From Neostapfia colusana (taxonomy: Eukaryota; Streptophyta; Magnoliopsida; Poales; Poaceae): 64,000 nt of DNA. A model generated the notes under the pieces. It had not been told where the DNA came from, did not search any database, and saw nothing but the letters and a program-made list of their open reading frames with translations. The first letter of the stretch is position 1. Every line of letters starts with the position of its first letter. The position numbers and the translations under genes are program-made. This document shows positions 1 to 11,391 of the stretch, one piece after another. Location of the stretch: positions 18,377,501 to 18,441,500 of the forward strand of contig JASWHV010000011.1 of NCBI GenBank assembly GCA_030760725.1, written 5' to 3'.

Positions 1-172
1 AGTTTCCATAAGAATTTCTCAAATTTTGCTCAAATCATCCTCAGAGAGTATAGTATCCACTGGAAAAATCCCAAAGCCAATTAAGAAACCTTAATATCAG
101 TAGCTAGTAATAGAAATTTATTTCTTATAAATCATTTTCACTTATACATATATGTTGTTGCATATCATATGG

Positions 173-250
173 TGACAGAAGTTGAGGACACTCCGGAGCC
201 GTTGGAGGTCCTTCCCTCAGAAGCTAACTTCATGTTTAACTCGCAACCAG
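173..250 (+). other. candidate LTR exon 1 (acidic, 78 nt), copy B1a
   Basis: The 78-nt segment is open in the phase shared with the other LTR copies and reads VTEVEDTPEPLEVLPSEAN and onward. It ends in CCAG followed by GCAAGC, a good GC-type splice donor. The base before the expected acceptor is changed (atatgg instead of atatag), so splicing of this copy is doubtful. Homologous segments of 78 or 81 nt lie at 4087-4164, 16669-16749, 24257-24334, 40749-40826, 50944-51021 and 6643-6723. No known domain is recognised. The only compositional feature is its richness in E, D and P. Confidence 0.5.
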
Positions 251-1296
251 GCAAGCCCTGGTTTGCATTTATTTACCTTTTGCACTGTTTTCATTTGTAT
301 GACTTATGTCTAGAGTGAAATGCTTGCATTAGAGTCAAGGTAATTGAAACCCCACTTGCGTGACTTTTAAATCCTATGGAGGGCTGGGTAGTTTACATCT
401 CGATGAGTAGAGAATGCCATGCTAATGTTCCTAGGATCTCGGTAGAAGTTGAGTGCTTGGAATCTACTCGCGTGATAGGATTTTATCACACGGGCTAGAA
501 AGAAGTAAAGAATGGCTGAAGAATGAGAAATTGAGACCCAGCAGGGGGGACAGGATGCAGTGAGTGGAGGTATCACGTGCATAGCCCTGTTGGTGTCGGT
601 TGAGAACAAAGCCGTGTGAGGCCCTCCTGGACAAGTTTGAACAGTACTGGATGCATACTCGCATATGGGAACCAGGAAACCGATGTAATTGGTTAACCTG
701 GGTGCCGAGGCTTACCCAACCATTTTATAGGAGTGGGTTGAGGATAGCAAGGTGTAAATCTGCCGGTGGGCACAGACACGCTCTATGTGGAGACCTCCTG
801 CACGTTACGGTTGGACCGGTTCGGCATTTGGGTTTCCTTTGAAAGGTTACTGCATACAGCAGAGTAGGAAGGTGTGAAGCACCACACTTCTGAAATGGGT
901 GTATGTGACGTATTATCCGGGTGTCTATTGATTGCAATCACCATCCCTCGTGGTTATTTGAGTACCCTTGTTCACTATGTTGTGACATAGTAAGATTTGA
1001 AAGAAGCCAGAAGAATATGATGCATTGATCTATTATTGTATTGAAACCATGTATGCTGTAGATGTAGAGCTCATTAAGTTTATATTCCACTTTGGGCATA
1101 ACCACATCGAAGGAAAGCGTTTCTTGTTTGATTGTGGACTTCCGATGTGAGCGCTGCCTAAGACATATTAATATGCTGCAATAAAACTGAAAGTAAGGAT
1201 TAACATGTAGGCATGTCTTTATCGCAATATCCTTTTCCTATATTACTAATCCCTGCATGTAGAGTTTAATGTTTAGGAGTGTCGATTAAGTCTTGC

Positions 1297-1312
1297 TGAG
1301 CCATCGTGCTCA
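1297..1312 (+). other. LTR palindrome TGAGC-N6-GCTCA upstream of the exon 2 acceptor
   Basis: A five-base-pair inverted repeat with a six-base loop, preceded by tcttgc. The right arm and next base give GCTCAC, which fits a plant branch-point consensus, and the acceptor AG is 26 nt away. The same block occurs at 23097-23112 and 32484-32499 on the plus strand, and at 15671-15686, 39747-39762 and 61765-61780 on the minus strand. Confidence 0.6.
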
Positions 1313-1338
1313 CGGTTTCTATAATTGAGTTTCTGCAG

Positions 1339-1445
1339 GTGAGGGTTATGAGGAAGGGTCCGAGGACGACGCGATGCCCCCGTCGGGGTACACGTCCGAG
1401 CTGGAGCCCTGCACTTCGCCGTGGTCTTTGTATGAGTGTTGCTAG
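1339..1445 (+). other. candidate LTR exon 2, copy B1a
   Basis: The segment begins right after tttctgcag, a good 3' splice site. Read in the phase left by exon 1 it stays open for 34 codons after the split codon and ends in TAG at 1443-1445. The peptide starts GEGYEEGSEDDAMPPSGY and includes SELEPCTSP, comparable with AEWEPYTPR in the A copies. The implied intron is about 1.09 kb with GC-AG ends. Function is unknown. Confidence 0.5.
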
Positions 1446-2652
1446 TATGTAGCATCCCCGGGCTAGACGGCTGCACTTTTTGCATAGCTAGAATGAGGGT
1501 GTAGCTATGAATAATACTTCCGCTGTACATTACTTTTGTAAAAGACTTCCTCTGTTTTTATGTAAAACAAAAGTTCCTATGTTGTTCTTAATCCTTTCTT
1601 GTGTGCTGTTGGGTGCCGCATCGCACAGCACCACCCTCTGCGATCTCGGAGTCGGAGGACCACGGGATGTAAAATCCCCAAAAAGTGCTAGCAAGAAATT
1701 CAGCACATTCACACATAGGTAAAACGGGGGGAATTAAAATTTGAATTATAATTGTGTGAGTTTAATGTGCTGATTCAAATCTCTCAAAATTTTCCAAACA
1801 TAAAAGCTAAACTGAAAATTTAGTTCTCCATAGTTCAAATAGCAAGCCACCCAAATTTCAGCTAATTTGGAGGGGTGTTACCATTTGTTTGGAATTAACA
1901 GAGGAAACCCTCAAACCTGAATTCAATTTTCAGTTTCAAATTCAAACTTCTCCAAAGTGGCAAATTGTATTCACAAATGTGTTCTCCATATCTGAGTTAG
2001 CATCCATGCCAACTTTCCAATTTATTTGGGTTTAGGTTGCTAGGGTTTTGAATCAATGGAAAAGGGAAATTCAATTCCTAATTTCAAATTCAAAAACCTA
2101 ATTGCAATTCAAACTTTTCAACTGAAACAGATTTCAGGGGAATTCAAAATCAAATCCATTACTTTGTGAGGAAGCAAAGGATTTAATTTGGAGGAACAGA
2201 TCAGAGCTATTGGGTGGGGTGGGACCTACAGACCAGTGAGACATAAACCAAAGAGTGGAAGTCCTTTCTGTGCGAGTTGAACACCTGGGCAACCATCGAG
2301 CTGTGCCTCTGCTTTCCACCGGGGCGAATTAAGCATTAGGGCTTGCTACCAGTAAAGATCAGAGGCTGCCGAACTCAAACAATGTTCCTCCCGTGCCTCG
2401 CACGAGCAAATCCACAGCACTGTTCCTCCCTCGCGCGCTCACTCGGGAAAACAGGACACAGTGCCACCGCCCTCTGCCTTTCATCGCCGATCGGCCTCCG
2501 GTCACCCTAGCGCCCGGTTGATCCATCTAAGAGCTGCACCGGCAAGTTCTCGACGTGTATCACCCATCATCATCTCGTTCCCGGCGTCCTAGGGTTTGTG
2601 CACGAAGCTTTTCCCTCTTCCATTCCACACAACACAGCGCCTTCACGGTTCA

Positions 2653-2704
2653 ATGTCGACCAGCCGACTCCGTGCCCCTCCAACACGATCAAAACCCCAG
2701 AGAG
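2653..2704 (+). other. candidate start exon (exon 0) of the LTR ORF, copy B1b
   Basis: ATG in the context TTCAATGTCG opens 17 codons rich in R, S, T and P, followed by one extra base, and then GTGCGT, a good donor preceded by GAGAG. The remaining single base gives phase 1. That is the phase needed by exon 1 at 4087, which follows the acceptor atatcatatag. The implied intron is 1382 bp. The matching phase is the main support, since the short length makes chance possible. A comparable exon in D1 lies at 21105-21195. Confidence 0.35.
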
Positions 2705-4086
2705 GTGCGTAACAACACCTAGATCATTTTCCCGGGACCTTTTTGCTTGTTCACACTGCCGGCTCGCCGGAATTTTAGGTTTAGCGCTGGTGAACGTGGA
2801 GAACCGCCGAAACCGAAATCGGGAAGTTCTCCCAACCTAGTTGATCACCCGTGTTGTTGTTCAAGCCATAGCAACTACAGTCCCTAGCGACCTTCCAAAC
2901 CGAAAAACATAAGTTTCCCGATAACCCTATGAGCGGGGCAAGGAGAATCCGCCGCCGCTGGCCCAAAACGGCTCAGTCCGCCGTCGAGCCCTTATTTGCA
3001 GCCGTTTTCTGCTCGAGTAGGGCATAGATTCACGTTCTACACATCCTAGTAGTGCTGTACAGCAACTCATCTCATTGGATGAGGTACAGGACATGCCGTC
3101 CCTCGTCGGTGCTGCGCCGCCGAGCACCGCCACATGTGTCGATGGTCTTCCCGGCGTTTTCATGCCATGAGACTGTGCCCGGCTGTTCGGCCATGGGGTG
3201 GGGAACGTGTGGGACGAAGTCTCATCGAAAACGATGGAGAAATGGCAAAGAACGACCTGCGCCATGCCCTCTTTTCGTGCATGTGATCCTTGGCACGAGG
3301 TGGAAGACAGGTCTGACCCGAGGGGCCCACTGTCAGCTGCCGGTTGGGATTTATTTGAAATTTTCTATTCGCAAACGATTCCAGAAATGAGCCCATCTTC
3401 TAAATTCATTTATGCCTAGTAGATGTGCTCCAAATATTCCAAATAAATTCTGGTAGAATTCTCATGTTCTAAACTTTGCAGTGATGCAATTTCCTAAACA
3501 TGAAAGTCCTAATATTTCTGTAATTAATTCTTTTGAGCTTATTGCTTGGGAAATTATTTACCATTGTTCCTATAATTTGAAAATTCCCAATTTTGGTCAG
3601 AACACTCCTTCAAATAACATTGACCCTAAGTAAAAATTTCAAGTCCATTGGGCTTTGTCTTCTGAGTCAAACTGTCTTCTAATCTTCAGCCTTCATTGAA
3701 AATTTTCCAAAATATACAGAAACCTATTCAGCAATTCTTATCTACTTCAAAATTCATTTCTCCCTGTAGGTAGCTCGAAAAATTGTGAAACAAATTTTGC
3801 TAGAACCAGGGAGACCTTCTCCAATTATATCTTTCACTGTTAGCCATGTCAAACTTCAGGTTTGGGATCAAAATTCAGAGAAGTCTTGTACTTGTGGGAA
3901 TTGTGGAGACCACAAGCTTCCATAAGAATTTCTCAATCTTTGCTCAAATCATCCTCAGAGAGTCTAGTATCCATTGGAAAAATCCCAAAGCCAATTAAGA
4001 AACCTTAATAGCAGTAGCTAGTAATAGAAATTTATTTTGTATAAATCATTTTCACTTATACATATATTTTGTTGCATATCATATAG

Positions 4087-4164
4087 TGACCAAAGTTGAG
4101 GACACTCCGGAGCTGTTGGAGATCCTCCCACCAGACGCTAACTTCCCCTTTGACAAGCAACCAG
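4087..4164 (+). other. candidate LTR exon 1, copy B1b
   Basis: A 78-nt segment between the acceptor atatag and the donor CCAG|GCAAGC. It is open in the shared phase and reads VTKVEDTPELLEILPPDAN. It differs from copy B1a by several substitutions but no indel, and both splice dinucleotides are intact here. The matching exon 2 is missing because this LTR is truncated at 4321. Confidence 0.5.
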
Positions 4165-4321
4165 GCAAGCTCCGGTTTGCATTTAATTACTTTTGCAAAG
4201 TTTTCCTTTGTATCACTTATGTCTAGGATGAATTGCTTGCAATAGAGTTAAGGTGATTGAAGCCCCACTTGCATGACTTTTAAATCCTATGGAGGGTTGG
4301 GTAGTTTACATCTCGATGAGT

Positions 4322-5260
4322 CGGCATCGGTGGGGCGGATCGGATGTGCGGCGCCGACGAGGATCACGGCCTTACCGAGCCTAAATCGACGAGCAAATGT
4401 GCCGTACACCATCCCTAGAGCTCGTGGAACGTGAATCCATGCACTAACCGAGCCGAAAACATCGGCAATAGGGGTGTCCACGGTGGACCGATCCATTTTC
4501 ACTGGCGGCGATTTCTTGTCGCACGGATGATATGGTGGCCGGTTCGCTTAGGGTTTCAGCATGGGGGGGTCATTGGGAGCATTAGTAGCTATGGTTGAAT
4601 GGCATGAGCGATGATCAAGCACGTTTCAAGAATTTCCCGATTCTAAATTGGTCGGCTCTTCACGTACTCCAGTGGTAAACGGCAAATCCCAGTGAGCCAG
4701 GACCGAGGAAGAGCAAGGGGACTACGGGAGGAGGATCAAGACATCATGGCGCACTACTGTGGGGTTTTGAGGCTCGGAGTCGGACGGGGGTTGAGTAGCC
4801 TTGAAGGCCGCATCGTGCTCTATTTTTCTGGGGAAGAACGGCTTGGCCGCATCAGAGGCATGCCAGGGATGAGTTGAAAATGTGTTGGGGAGGTAGAGGA
4901 GACTCCAGCGCAGCTATTAGGTGGATCGACCCGGTGCCACCCGTGGCTGGAAAGTGATCGGTGTTGAAGAGCAGAGACAGCGCGCGGTGTGTGCTTTCTT
5001 TGTTTTCAGCGGCCGAGGGAGCTGGTGTCTTTCTTCGGTGTAACGTGCGATGAGAGCTAGCGAGCAGGAGAAACAACAATTTGACCGTGCCTCCGTGATA
5101 TTTAGCGAGCAGCCGAGAGCAAAGAACTGAACCGCCTCGGGGGAGAAGCAGAGACACAAGCTGCTCCGTGGTGTTGCATGCTCCTCGGTGGCAAACCTCT
5201 ACAGAAAGGAACTCAATTTTGGTTTCTGTCCCCATGACATGCGGGTCCCACCAGCAGTAT
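4322..5260 (-). repeat. fragment of minus-strand LTR E (left piece)
   Basis: A GC-rich LTR segment with no convincing coding frame. It continues at 19158-19411 once element A is removed, because A is flanked by the duplication agtat at 5256-5260 and 19153-19157. Its other end at 4322 abuts truncated LTR B1b without a TSD, so the junction is probably a deletion. Open frames on both strands here, up to about 159 codons, have no recognisable domain and are likely products of the GC-rich composition. Confidence 0.6.
5256..5260. repeat. left target-site duplication of element A (agtat)
   Basis: Identical to 19153-19157 on the other side of the element. It proves that A inserted as a unit into LTR E. 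Confidence 0.9.
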
Positions 5261-6642
5261 TGTGGCAGACCCGAATCCGCACGTCCAGGATAACAGAGGG
5301 TGGTGCCGCACGATGCGACACCTGACAGCACACATCATAAGGAACATTGCATTACATAGAAAAACAACTGAATATGTACAAAATAGTACAAGACTTCAGT
5401 TACAAACTAAGGATTGAAATTACAACAGAGGAAGCTAAGTTTATACAACTCACACCCATCTATCTAGCAAAAGTTGGTTGCCCAGCCCTATGGACAACCC
5501 ACAGTAGCTGCACTCCTCAGCTCAGCGCGGCGTGTACGGCTCCCACTCAGCCGTGGTCCCGACGGAGGGTAGCCCTTGCTGGTGGATTCATAACCCGAGT
5601 CCGTGGGATACTCCTCACCTGAAAAACACTTATAGCAGCAACCATGAGCACGATGGCTCAACAAGACTTAACCGACTCACCTACACATGAAACTCTATAT
5701 GCAGGTCAGAACAAATATAGGAAGACACATTGCAGCAATGGACACACCTATAAGTTCATCCTTACTTCATCTTTTAGCCACAAGTTAACAGTTCATGAAT
5801 CCGAAATTTAGTGAGCAATAATTGGTGGCACACATGTAGCAATACAATTTAATCATAACAGCAATACTGAATCATATCATTTCATATATTAACCTACGTC
5901 ACGACTCAGTGACCAAATGGTACTCATCACCGTGAGGAATGGCGAATCGACTCGATATACACCTGCAGGAATACCCGAAGAGCACGTCACGTACGCCCAC
6001 CCGTGGAGCTGCACAACACGCTCGCTCGATGTCATACGGGACAACCATTCACCCAACAGCCCAAACGTCGAAACGGTCGCACCGAAACGGACAGGAGGTT
6101 CCCTACACGGAGCATCTCTCTATGCCTGTTAGCAGATTTCCACCTTGCTGCCCTCAACCTACACCTATAAATCGGTGTGCTATGCCTCGACGCCAGGAAA
6201 TTTAGGTTACATCGGTTTACCGGGGCCCATATATCTGATATGCCTACGGTATGTTCAAACTTGATCAGTGTGGGCCGCATTCGGATCAGTCCTCAATCAA
6301 CACGGACAGGATTGCGCACACAAGACTTCCCCTTGCTGCGCCCTAGCCCTTGCCTAGACTCATTTTCTTACTAAAGTGATCTCACATCACTCGAACCAAT
6401 CCCGTGTGTCATAAAGCCTAACCTCACGAGTAGATTCTAACTACCCGACTTGTACCGAAGTTCTATGACATTAAGCATAGCCTGTCTATTCGAGGACTTA
6501 GACGCTACCCTCACTCTTCTAGGAAAATCTGGTTATGAACTTGGGTTTTTATCCATCCTATACCTAATGCACACACATACCTCATGTTAAGTATTCATAA
6601 AGAAAAACTTTGTAAAATTTGTTAATGCAAACAAGGGCTTTC

Positions 6643-6723
6643 CTTGTTGCTGCGGGTCGGTGGTTAGGGCTTCATCCAGAAGGAGGAAGTCCAGCACTTC
6701 CAGGGTTTCCTCGCCTTCAGTGA
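6643..6723 (-). other. candidate LTR exon 1, decayed copy in A 3' LTR
   Basis: The 81-nt segment keeps the length and frame of its twin at 16669-16749, but the donor reads AAG|GAAAGC instead of AAG|GCAAGC. It reads VTEGEETLEVLDFLLLDEA in the shared phase. The paired exon 2 (5522-5618) is 97 nt rather than 98 and therefore frameshifted. Confidence 0.4.
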
Positions 6724-7702
6724 CTACACGTAAGCAATATACTATATGTCAATTAAAATGCAATGTTTGGAACTGAATATGTAAATACCATAACTCTAGC
6801 TAGCCCTCCCCTTTGGCTCTGAAATTTTTATGGTGGCTTTGTCGGGTCGCAACCAGAGGCTTGACCAAGTTTCATTTGAAACAAAGTTCACTTGAGCTCT
6901 GTACAAATACAAGCCTATTTGGTCATTAGTAGATCCTCTATGGATTTCCAGTGATTTTCATGGCTCCCACCATTACTTTCTGGAAACTAGGGTTTGAGAT
7001 GGTTCTACTGGAATTGGTTTCATGTCATTTGCAGCATTCTAGATGAAGTTATGCCCTAAACAAGATTTGATAAAATCTGAAAATGTTTCTGTATAATTTT
7101 CCATTTTCTCTGGGCAGCTCACTTAATCACACCATTCGGGGGACTAAATGAACTTGGATGGATCTGAAATTTTTACTGTGACTCAAGGATTTTCCAAGGA
7201 ACATCCCAGCTGAATTTCAGAATTTTTCCCAAAGGAATTCTCCAGATAAAAATTCCCAACAGTTTAAAATTTAGGGAATTAATTCTGGAAAAGCATTAAG
7301 TTTCATAAGCTTAAACTTTTTTTGTTGGTTAGTATTCAAAAAGATGAATCCAACAAAATTTGGTTCACTGAATTTGGAGCTTCCTAGCAAAAGTTCTAGG
7401 CATTCGAAGTTTGAACCAAATCTGAAAATCCTAGAAATGTTTAAACTCGGGTTGTGGGCCCCACTCTTTAAACCGTCCCACTGAGATCGTGGCCACACCG
7501 CAGCCTACGAGGTTTTACCCGCGCTGGGCACTGGATCTCAGCCGCAAAGCGGATCCCCGCTGGAAAACAGGGACTGACCGGTGGACCCGCCCCCTCGTCT
7601 TCCTCGTGACAACCCGTGGGAAGGTGTAGAACACGTGTGTAGCTCGGCATATGCGGTGGTGAGCTAATCCCCTTCAATTTTAGATTTTGGAACGGCTCGG
7701 TC

Positions 7703-7750
7703 CTAAGAACACCGAAACTTCCCTAGGGAAATTCTCCCACGACAACGCAT
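7703..7750 (-). other. short conserved upstream ORF of A LTRs (15 codons)
   Basis: An ATG-to-stop frame of exactly 48 nt reading MRCRGRISLGKFRCS. The other two A LTRs have frames of the same length at the same place: 18132-18179 and 42209-42256 (MGCRGSISPRKFRES). It lies downstream of a GC-rich promoter-like zone, so it may be a leader uORF. Without a mapped transcript this is only a candidate. Confidence 0.3.
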
Positions 7751-8715
7751 GAAACAACGAGAGGTTTGGACTAGCATGACAAACACCTTAGGTCGGTGGT
7801 TTCTTGTGTTGATCATCGGGCACGATGAGCCCTGTGTCGTCCGGACATCGGTGAGCAGGGAGAGGCGAGCTCGGAGCGATTTTGCTTCGGTTGTGTGGAG
7901 CGAAGGTGACCGCGTGAGGGAAGAAACGGGGCACGGCAGGGCTACACGTTTTATTCCTTCAGTCACTGATCTCCCCACCCCCCCACCAGGAGCTGGCCTG
8001 GTGCTGCGGCGGTCGGGCGCCGGCGTCAGAAGCTGGCGCGCTGTTGCCCGAGTGCAGCCGAGTAGCCTTCAGCCGTAAGCCTACTGACCATGGGTCCCCC
8101 TCCCCTTTAATCCTCTCCTCTTTTCTTCGATTTTTGTTTTCACTGAAAAGATCTCAGCTACTCACAATTGAATGAGAGACTTAGCCTCAAAGTCATGGTT
8201 TGAATTTGATTTCCTCACTTTGTAATAGGTTTGGTTAAATTTGCTGCACATTTGAATTTCAATTTCAAAATAAGTTTTGAATTAGTGCAAATTTAGCTCC
8301 CGACAAGATGAACTCCAATGAGGATGAAAATTTGTGGAGTAATTCAGAAAAATGTGATAAGTTTGAATATGAAGTCAACCTTTAAATTGAAGTGGTGAAA
8401 GTGGCTGCAATTTGAATTTGCATTTGAATTAGACCTTTTAAAAATGTCTCCAAAAGTGGCTCAAAAGAATGTGGATTTACATGAAACTTGCCCTGAGCCT
8501 TCCCAATAATGTTTAAGGTCTAGGGGTGAGCTAAACCTCTCATGTTTATGTGTATGACTCCTATTGTTTTGATGTTACGGCTTTCCCTTCTAATCACCCT
8601 CTTGATGGTGTTTACTTGCTCTTCACAAGTGTTCATGAGCTATCCACCAAATGAGCTGCGGTGTTGTGTGGTGATGAAATGAACACTTTTGCAAGTCCAT
8701 TCTTGGGCTTTTACA

Positions 8716-8733
8716 TCCCTCCCCCCTTAAAAG
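8716..8733 (-). promoter_or_regulatory. polypurine tract of element A
   Basis: On the minus strand the tract reads ttaaggggggaggga directly before the LTR start TGTAAAAGCCC. It is the expected primer for plus-strand DNA synthesis. It is preceded by ctcgggacgagattc, also seen before the tracts at 19412, 31220 and, slightly changed, 55211. Confidence 0.9.
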
Positions 8734-9119
8734 AATCTCGTCCCGAGATTATAAATGAGGAGACAGCGATGTAATAAGAAATCACCCGTGATGAGACGCC
8801 ATGAAATCCGGGTAGTTTGAGCGAAGGAATTCCCCCACATTGCTTCTTTAGTGGTGTGGTTTCTCCATAGTATCTTGTAGAACCACAATGTTCGGCTACG
8901 TGTGGTCCGAGCCTTCTCATCAATAATTGCCACAGGATATTCAGCATACGTCAAATCCGGTTGCAGTTCGCCAATGTCTTCGGTGGGGACAGCAGCAATA
9001 TACTTCAGACATTTTCGTAGTTTTGAAAGATAGAAAAAGTCGTGGACACCAGCGAGATATGCCGGTAGCTCCAGTCTATACGCCACTGGTCCACACCTCG
9101 GTGATAGCATGGGGTCCAA
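8727..9119 (-). pseudogene. integrase C-terminus and chromodomain-like tail of element A
   Basis: In a frame shifted relative to the integrase upstream, this encodes CGPVAYRLELPAYLAGVHDF and later FYKILWRNHTTKEAMW. In relatives these lie after the integrase core and end in a chromodomain-like fold thought to guide integration into heterochromatin. After KEAMW the frame departs from the family pattern: the expected EATWE...PELL end is absent, and an unrelated tail of about 37 residues runs on to the stop. The link to the main pol frame at about 9120-9157 is a frameshift. Decayed copy; the family call is firm, function is not expected. Confidence 0.8.
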
Positions 9120-9156
9120 TAAATCTGGGGGCGAGCTTCCCCTTCACGCCGAATCG

Positions 9157-11391
9157 CTACACGCCTTTCATCGGATATACACGGAGGTACACGTGTTCCT
9201 CGACGTCAAAGTGCAGCGGCCTACGCCTCTTATCAGCGTAGCTTTTATGCCGGGATTGAGCGGCCTTCAAGTTGGCTTGAATCATCCGAACACGCTCTTC
9301 GGCGTCGTTCACCACATCAACCCCAAACGTGACCCTTTTACCGGACTCGCACCTGTTCAATGGGGCACGGCATTTGCGACCGTAGAGAGCCTCATATGGT
9401 GCCATCTTGATACTCGCTTGATAGCCATTGTTGTACGAGAATTCCGCCAACGGTAGACGATCATCCCAGTTTATACCGTGGTGGATGGCACACACTCTCA
9501 ACATGTCTTTTAATACTTGGTTCACCCTCTCAGTCTGTCCATCTGTATGAGGGTGATAGGCGGAGCTTCTAATCAGCTTAGTACCCAAAGCAGCATGCAA
9601 CTGCTCCCAGAAACGAGATACAAATAGTGCCCCTCGGTCTGAGATTATGGTCTTGGGTACTCCATGCAAGCATAGAAGTCTTGCAATATACAACTCCACA
9701 TATCTGCAGGCATGGAAATGTGTATGCACGGGAATGAAATGAGCCGACTTGGTTAACCGATCAACGATCACCCAAATTGAATCATGTTTGTTGGAAGTCA
9801 GGGGTAATACCACAATGAAATCCATGCTCACATCTTCCCACTTCCATGCCGGAATTTTCAGGGGTTGCAAAAGCCCTGATTTCCTCATGTGATCCGCTTT
9901 CACTCGTCTACACGTATCACACTCGGATAAGTATTTAGCCACTTCCAGCTTCATGCGTGTCCACCAAAATTTTCTCTTCAAATCTTGGTACATTTTGTTG
10001 CTGCCCGGATGAATGGAGAATTTAGACAAGTGAGCTTCATCGAGGATCTTCTTCCTCAGCTCCATATCCCGGGGTACGACTATGCGGTCATTGAACCACA
10101 GCGTCCCCTCATCATCTTTCCGGAAACATTTGATTTCCCCGTTGTCTACCCGTCTCCGGAGATGTGCCATGCCCTTGTCGAATTTTTGAGCTGCAATGAT
10201 ATCCTCCCTAATGGTAGGGATGAGAGCAAGGTTGTAGAGTGATCCATAAGGAACCAAGTATAAACTCAGCTTTTCCTCCTCCACCGGTGTAATAGTGAGG
10301 TTATGCACATGTGATTTCTGACTCAGCGCGTCGGCAACCACATTCGCCTTGCCGGGGTGGTAATGAATCTCAATCTCATAATCTTTGATTAGTTCTAACC
10401 ACCTACTTTGCCTCATATTCAGCTCCTTCTGAGTGAAAATATATTTCAAGCTCTTGTGGTCGGTGTAGAGATGCACCAAATTCCCCAGCAGATAGTGCCT
10501 CCACATCTTCAGCGCCAAAACCACAGCAGCGAGCTCAAGATCATGAGTTGGATAGTTCTGCTCATGGTTTTGAAGTTGGCGTGAGCCATATCCGACCACA
10601 CATCCTTCTTGCATCAACACACAGCCGAGCCCGATACCGGACGCATCACAATACACGTCAAAGGGCTCGGTCGTATCGGGTTGAGCTAAGGCCGGGGCTG
10701 TTGTGAGATGCTTCACCAATGCTTGGAACGCTCCTTCACATGCTGAGTCCCAAACATACTTTGTTCCCTTTTTCAATAATTCTGTCATCGGCATAGCAAG
10801 CTTGGAGAAGCTTGGAATGAATCTCCGATAATATCCTGCTAATCCGAGGAAGCTTCTGACTTCATGGACAGAAGTGGGAGCTTTCCATTTCAGCACTTGT
10901 TCAGTTTTGCTTTGGTCAACCGCAATACCTTCCACAGAGATGATATGTCCCAAAAATGGCACTTGGCTGATCCAAAACTTGCATTTGCTGAACTTGGCAT
11001 AGATCTTATGGTCCCGCAATCGTTGAAGAACGATTCTCAAGTGTTCGGCGTGTTCTGCTTCTGTCTTGGAGTAAACCAAGATATCATCAATGAAAACCAC
11101 AACAAACTTGTCCAGCTCCGGCATGAACACCGAGATCATCAGAAACATGAAATGCGCTGGAGCGTTAGTGAGACCAAAAGCCATGACGAGATATTCGTAT
11201 AGTTCATATCTCGTCGAGAATGCCGTCTTCGGAATATCCTCCGCTCGGATCTTTATTTGATGATACCCAGAGCGAAGGTCCATCTTGGAGAACACACTTG
11301 CACCCACAAGCTCATCAAAGAGTATGTCAATGCGTGCAGTGGGTATTTGTTCTTGATGGTGACGGTGTTGAGCAGCCGGTGATCCGCACAC
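9157..11391 (-). pseudogene. RT, RNase H and integrase core of element A (pol)
   Basis: One open stretch of 744 codons holds most of pol. The RT part shows KMDLRSGYHQI and the catalytic FIDD box (VFIDDILVYS). RNase H follows with CDASGIGLGCVL, THDLELA and YTDHKSLKY. The integrase has an HHCC-type zinc site (SIHPGSNK ... CDTCRR), then the DDE core: SMDFIVVLP, ISDRGALF and HTDGQTERVNQ with the expected glutamate. These catalytic residues all look intact, making this the best-preserved pol segment in the window. The start given is only the end of the open frame, since the RT N-terminus lies upstream in another frame at 11253-11780. It stops at the frameshift near 9157. Confidence 0.93.

Larger units (their letters stand above)
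1..1663 (+). repeat. 3' part of a family-B LTR (B1a), cut by the window edge
   Basis: Positions 1 to about 420 match 3911-4321 closely, so this is the downstream part of the LTR whose upstream part begins at 1668. The end (about 1595-1663) carries the cgcatcgcacagcaccaccc segment found near the end of every A/B LTR in the window. It includes an LTR candidate exon pair (173-250 and 1339-1445) and the palindrome at 1297-1312. The final dinucleotide CA is not intact (ggaccac, then ggga). No gag or pol is present. Apart from the exon pair, nothing coding is seen. Confidence 0.75.
1668..4321 (+). repeat. 5' part of a family-B LTR (B1b)
   Basis: It starts TGTAAAATCCCC directly after a ggga that looks like the remnant of a polypurine tract. 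The start resembles the B LTRs at 25597 and 31238. An AT-rich stretch (1668-2150), a GC-rich promoter-like stretch (about 2330-3020) and a second AT-rich stretch (3400-4080) follow. From 3911 it repeats positions 1-420. It breaks off at 4321 inside ctcgatgag, where fragment E begins. It holds candidate exon 0 (2653-2704) and exon 1 (4087-4164), and no retroviral-type protein. Confidence 0.75.
5261..8715 (-). repeat. 3' LTR of element A (carries an internal deletion)
   Basis: Aligns along its length with 15285-19152 but lacks about 0.4 kb at about 7611, between the equivalents of about 17649 and 18045. Both breakpoints carry ccg, so the deletion was probably microhomology-mediated. The LTR ORF here is damaged: the exon 1 donor is GA instead of GC (6641-6642), and exon 2 (5522-5618) is one base shorter than in the other A copies. 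Confidence 0.92.

Noticed and set aside
4852..5331. Minus-strand open frame of 159 codons at the E/A boundary
   Set aside because: It spans the junction of two elements (5260/5261), so it cannot be an ancestral gene.
9985..10242. Plus-strand frames across the A pol gene
   Set aside because: These are shadows of the minus-strand pol frame.
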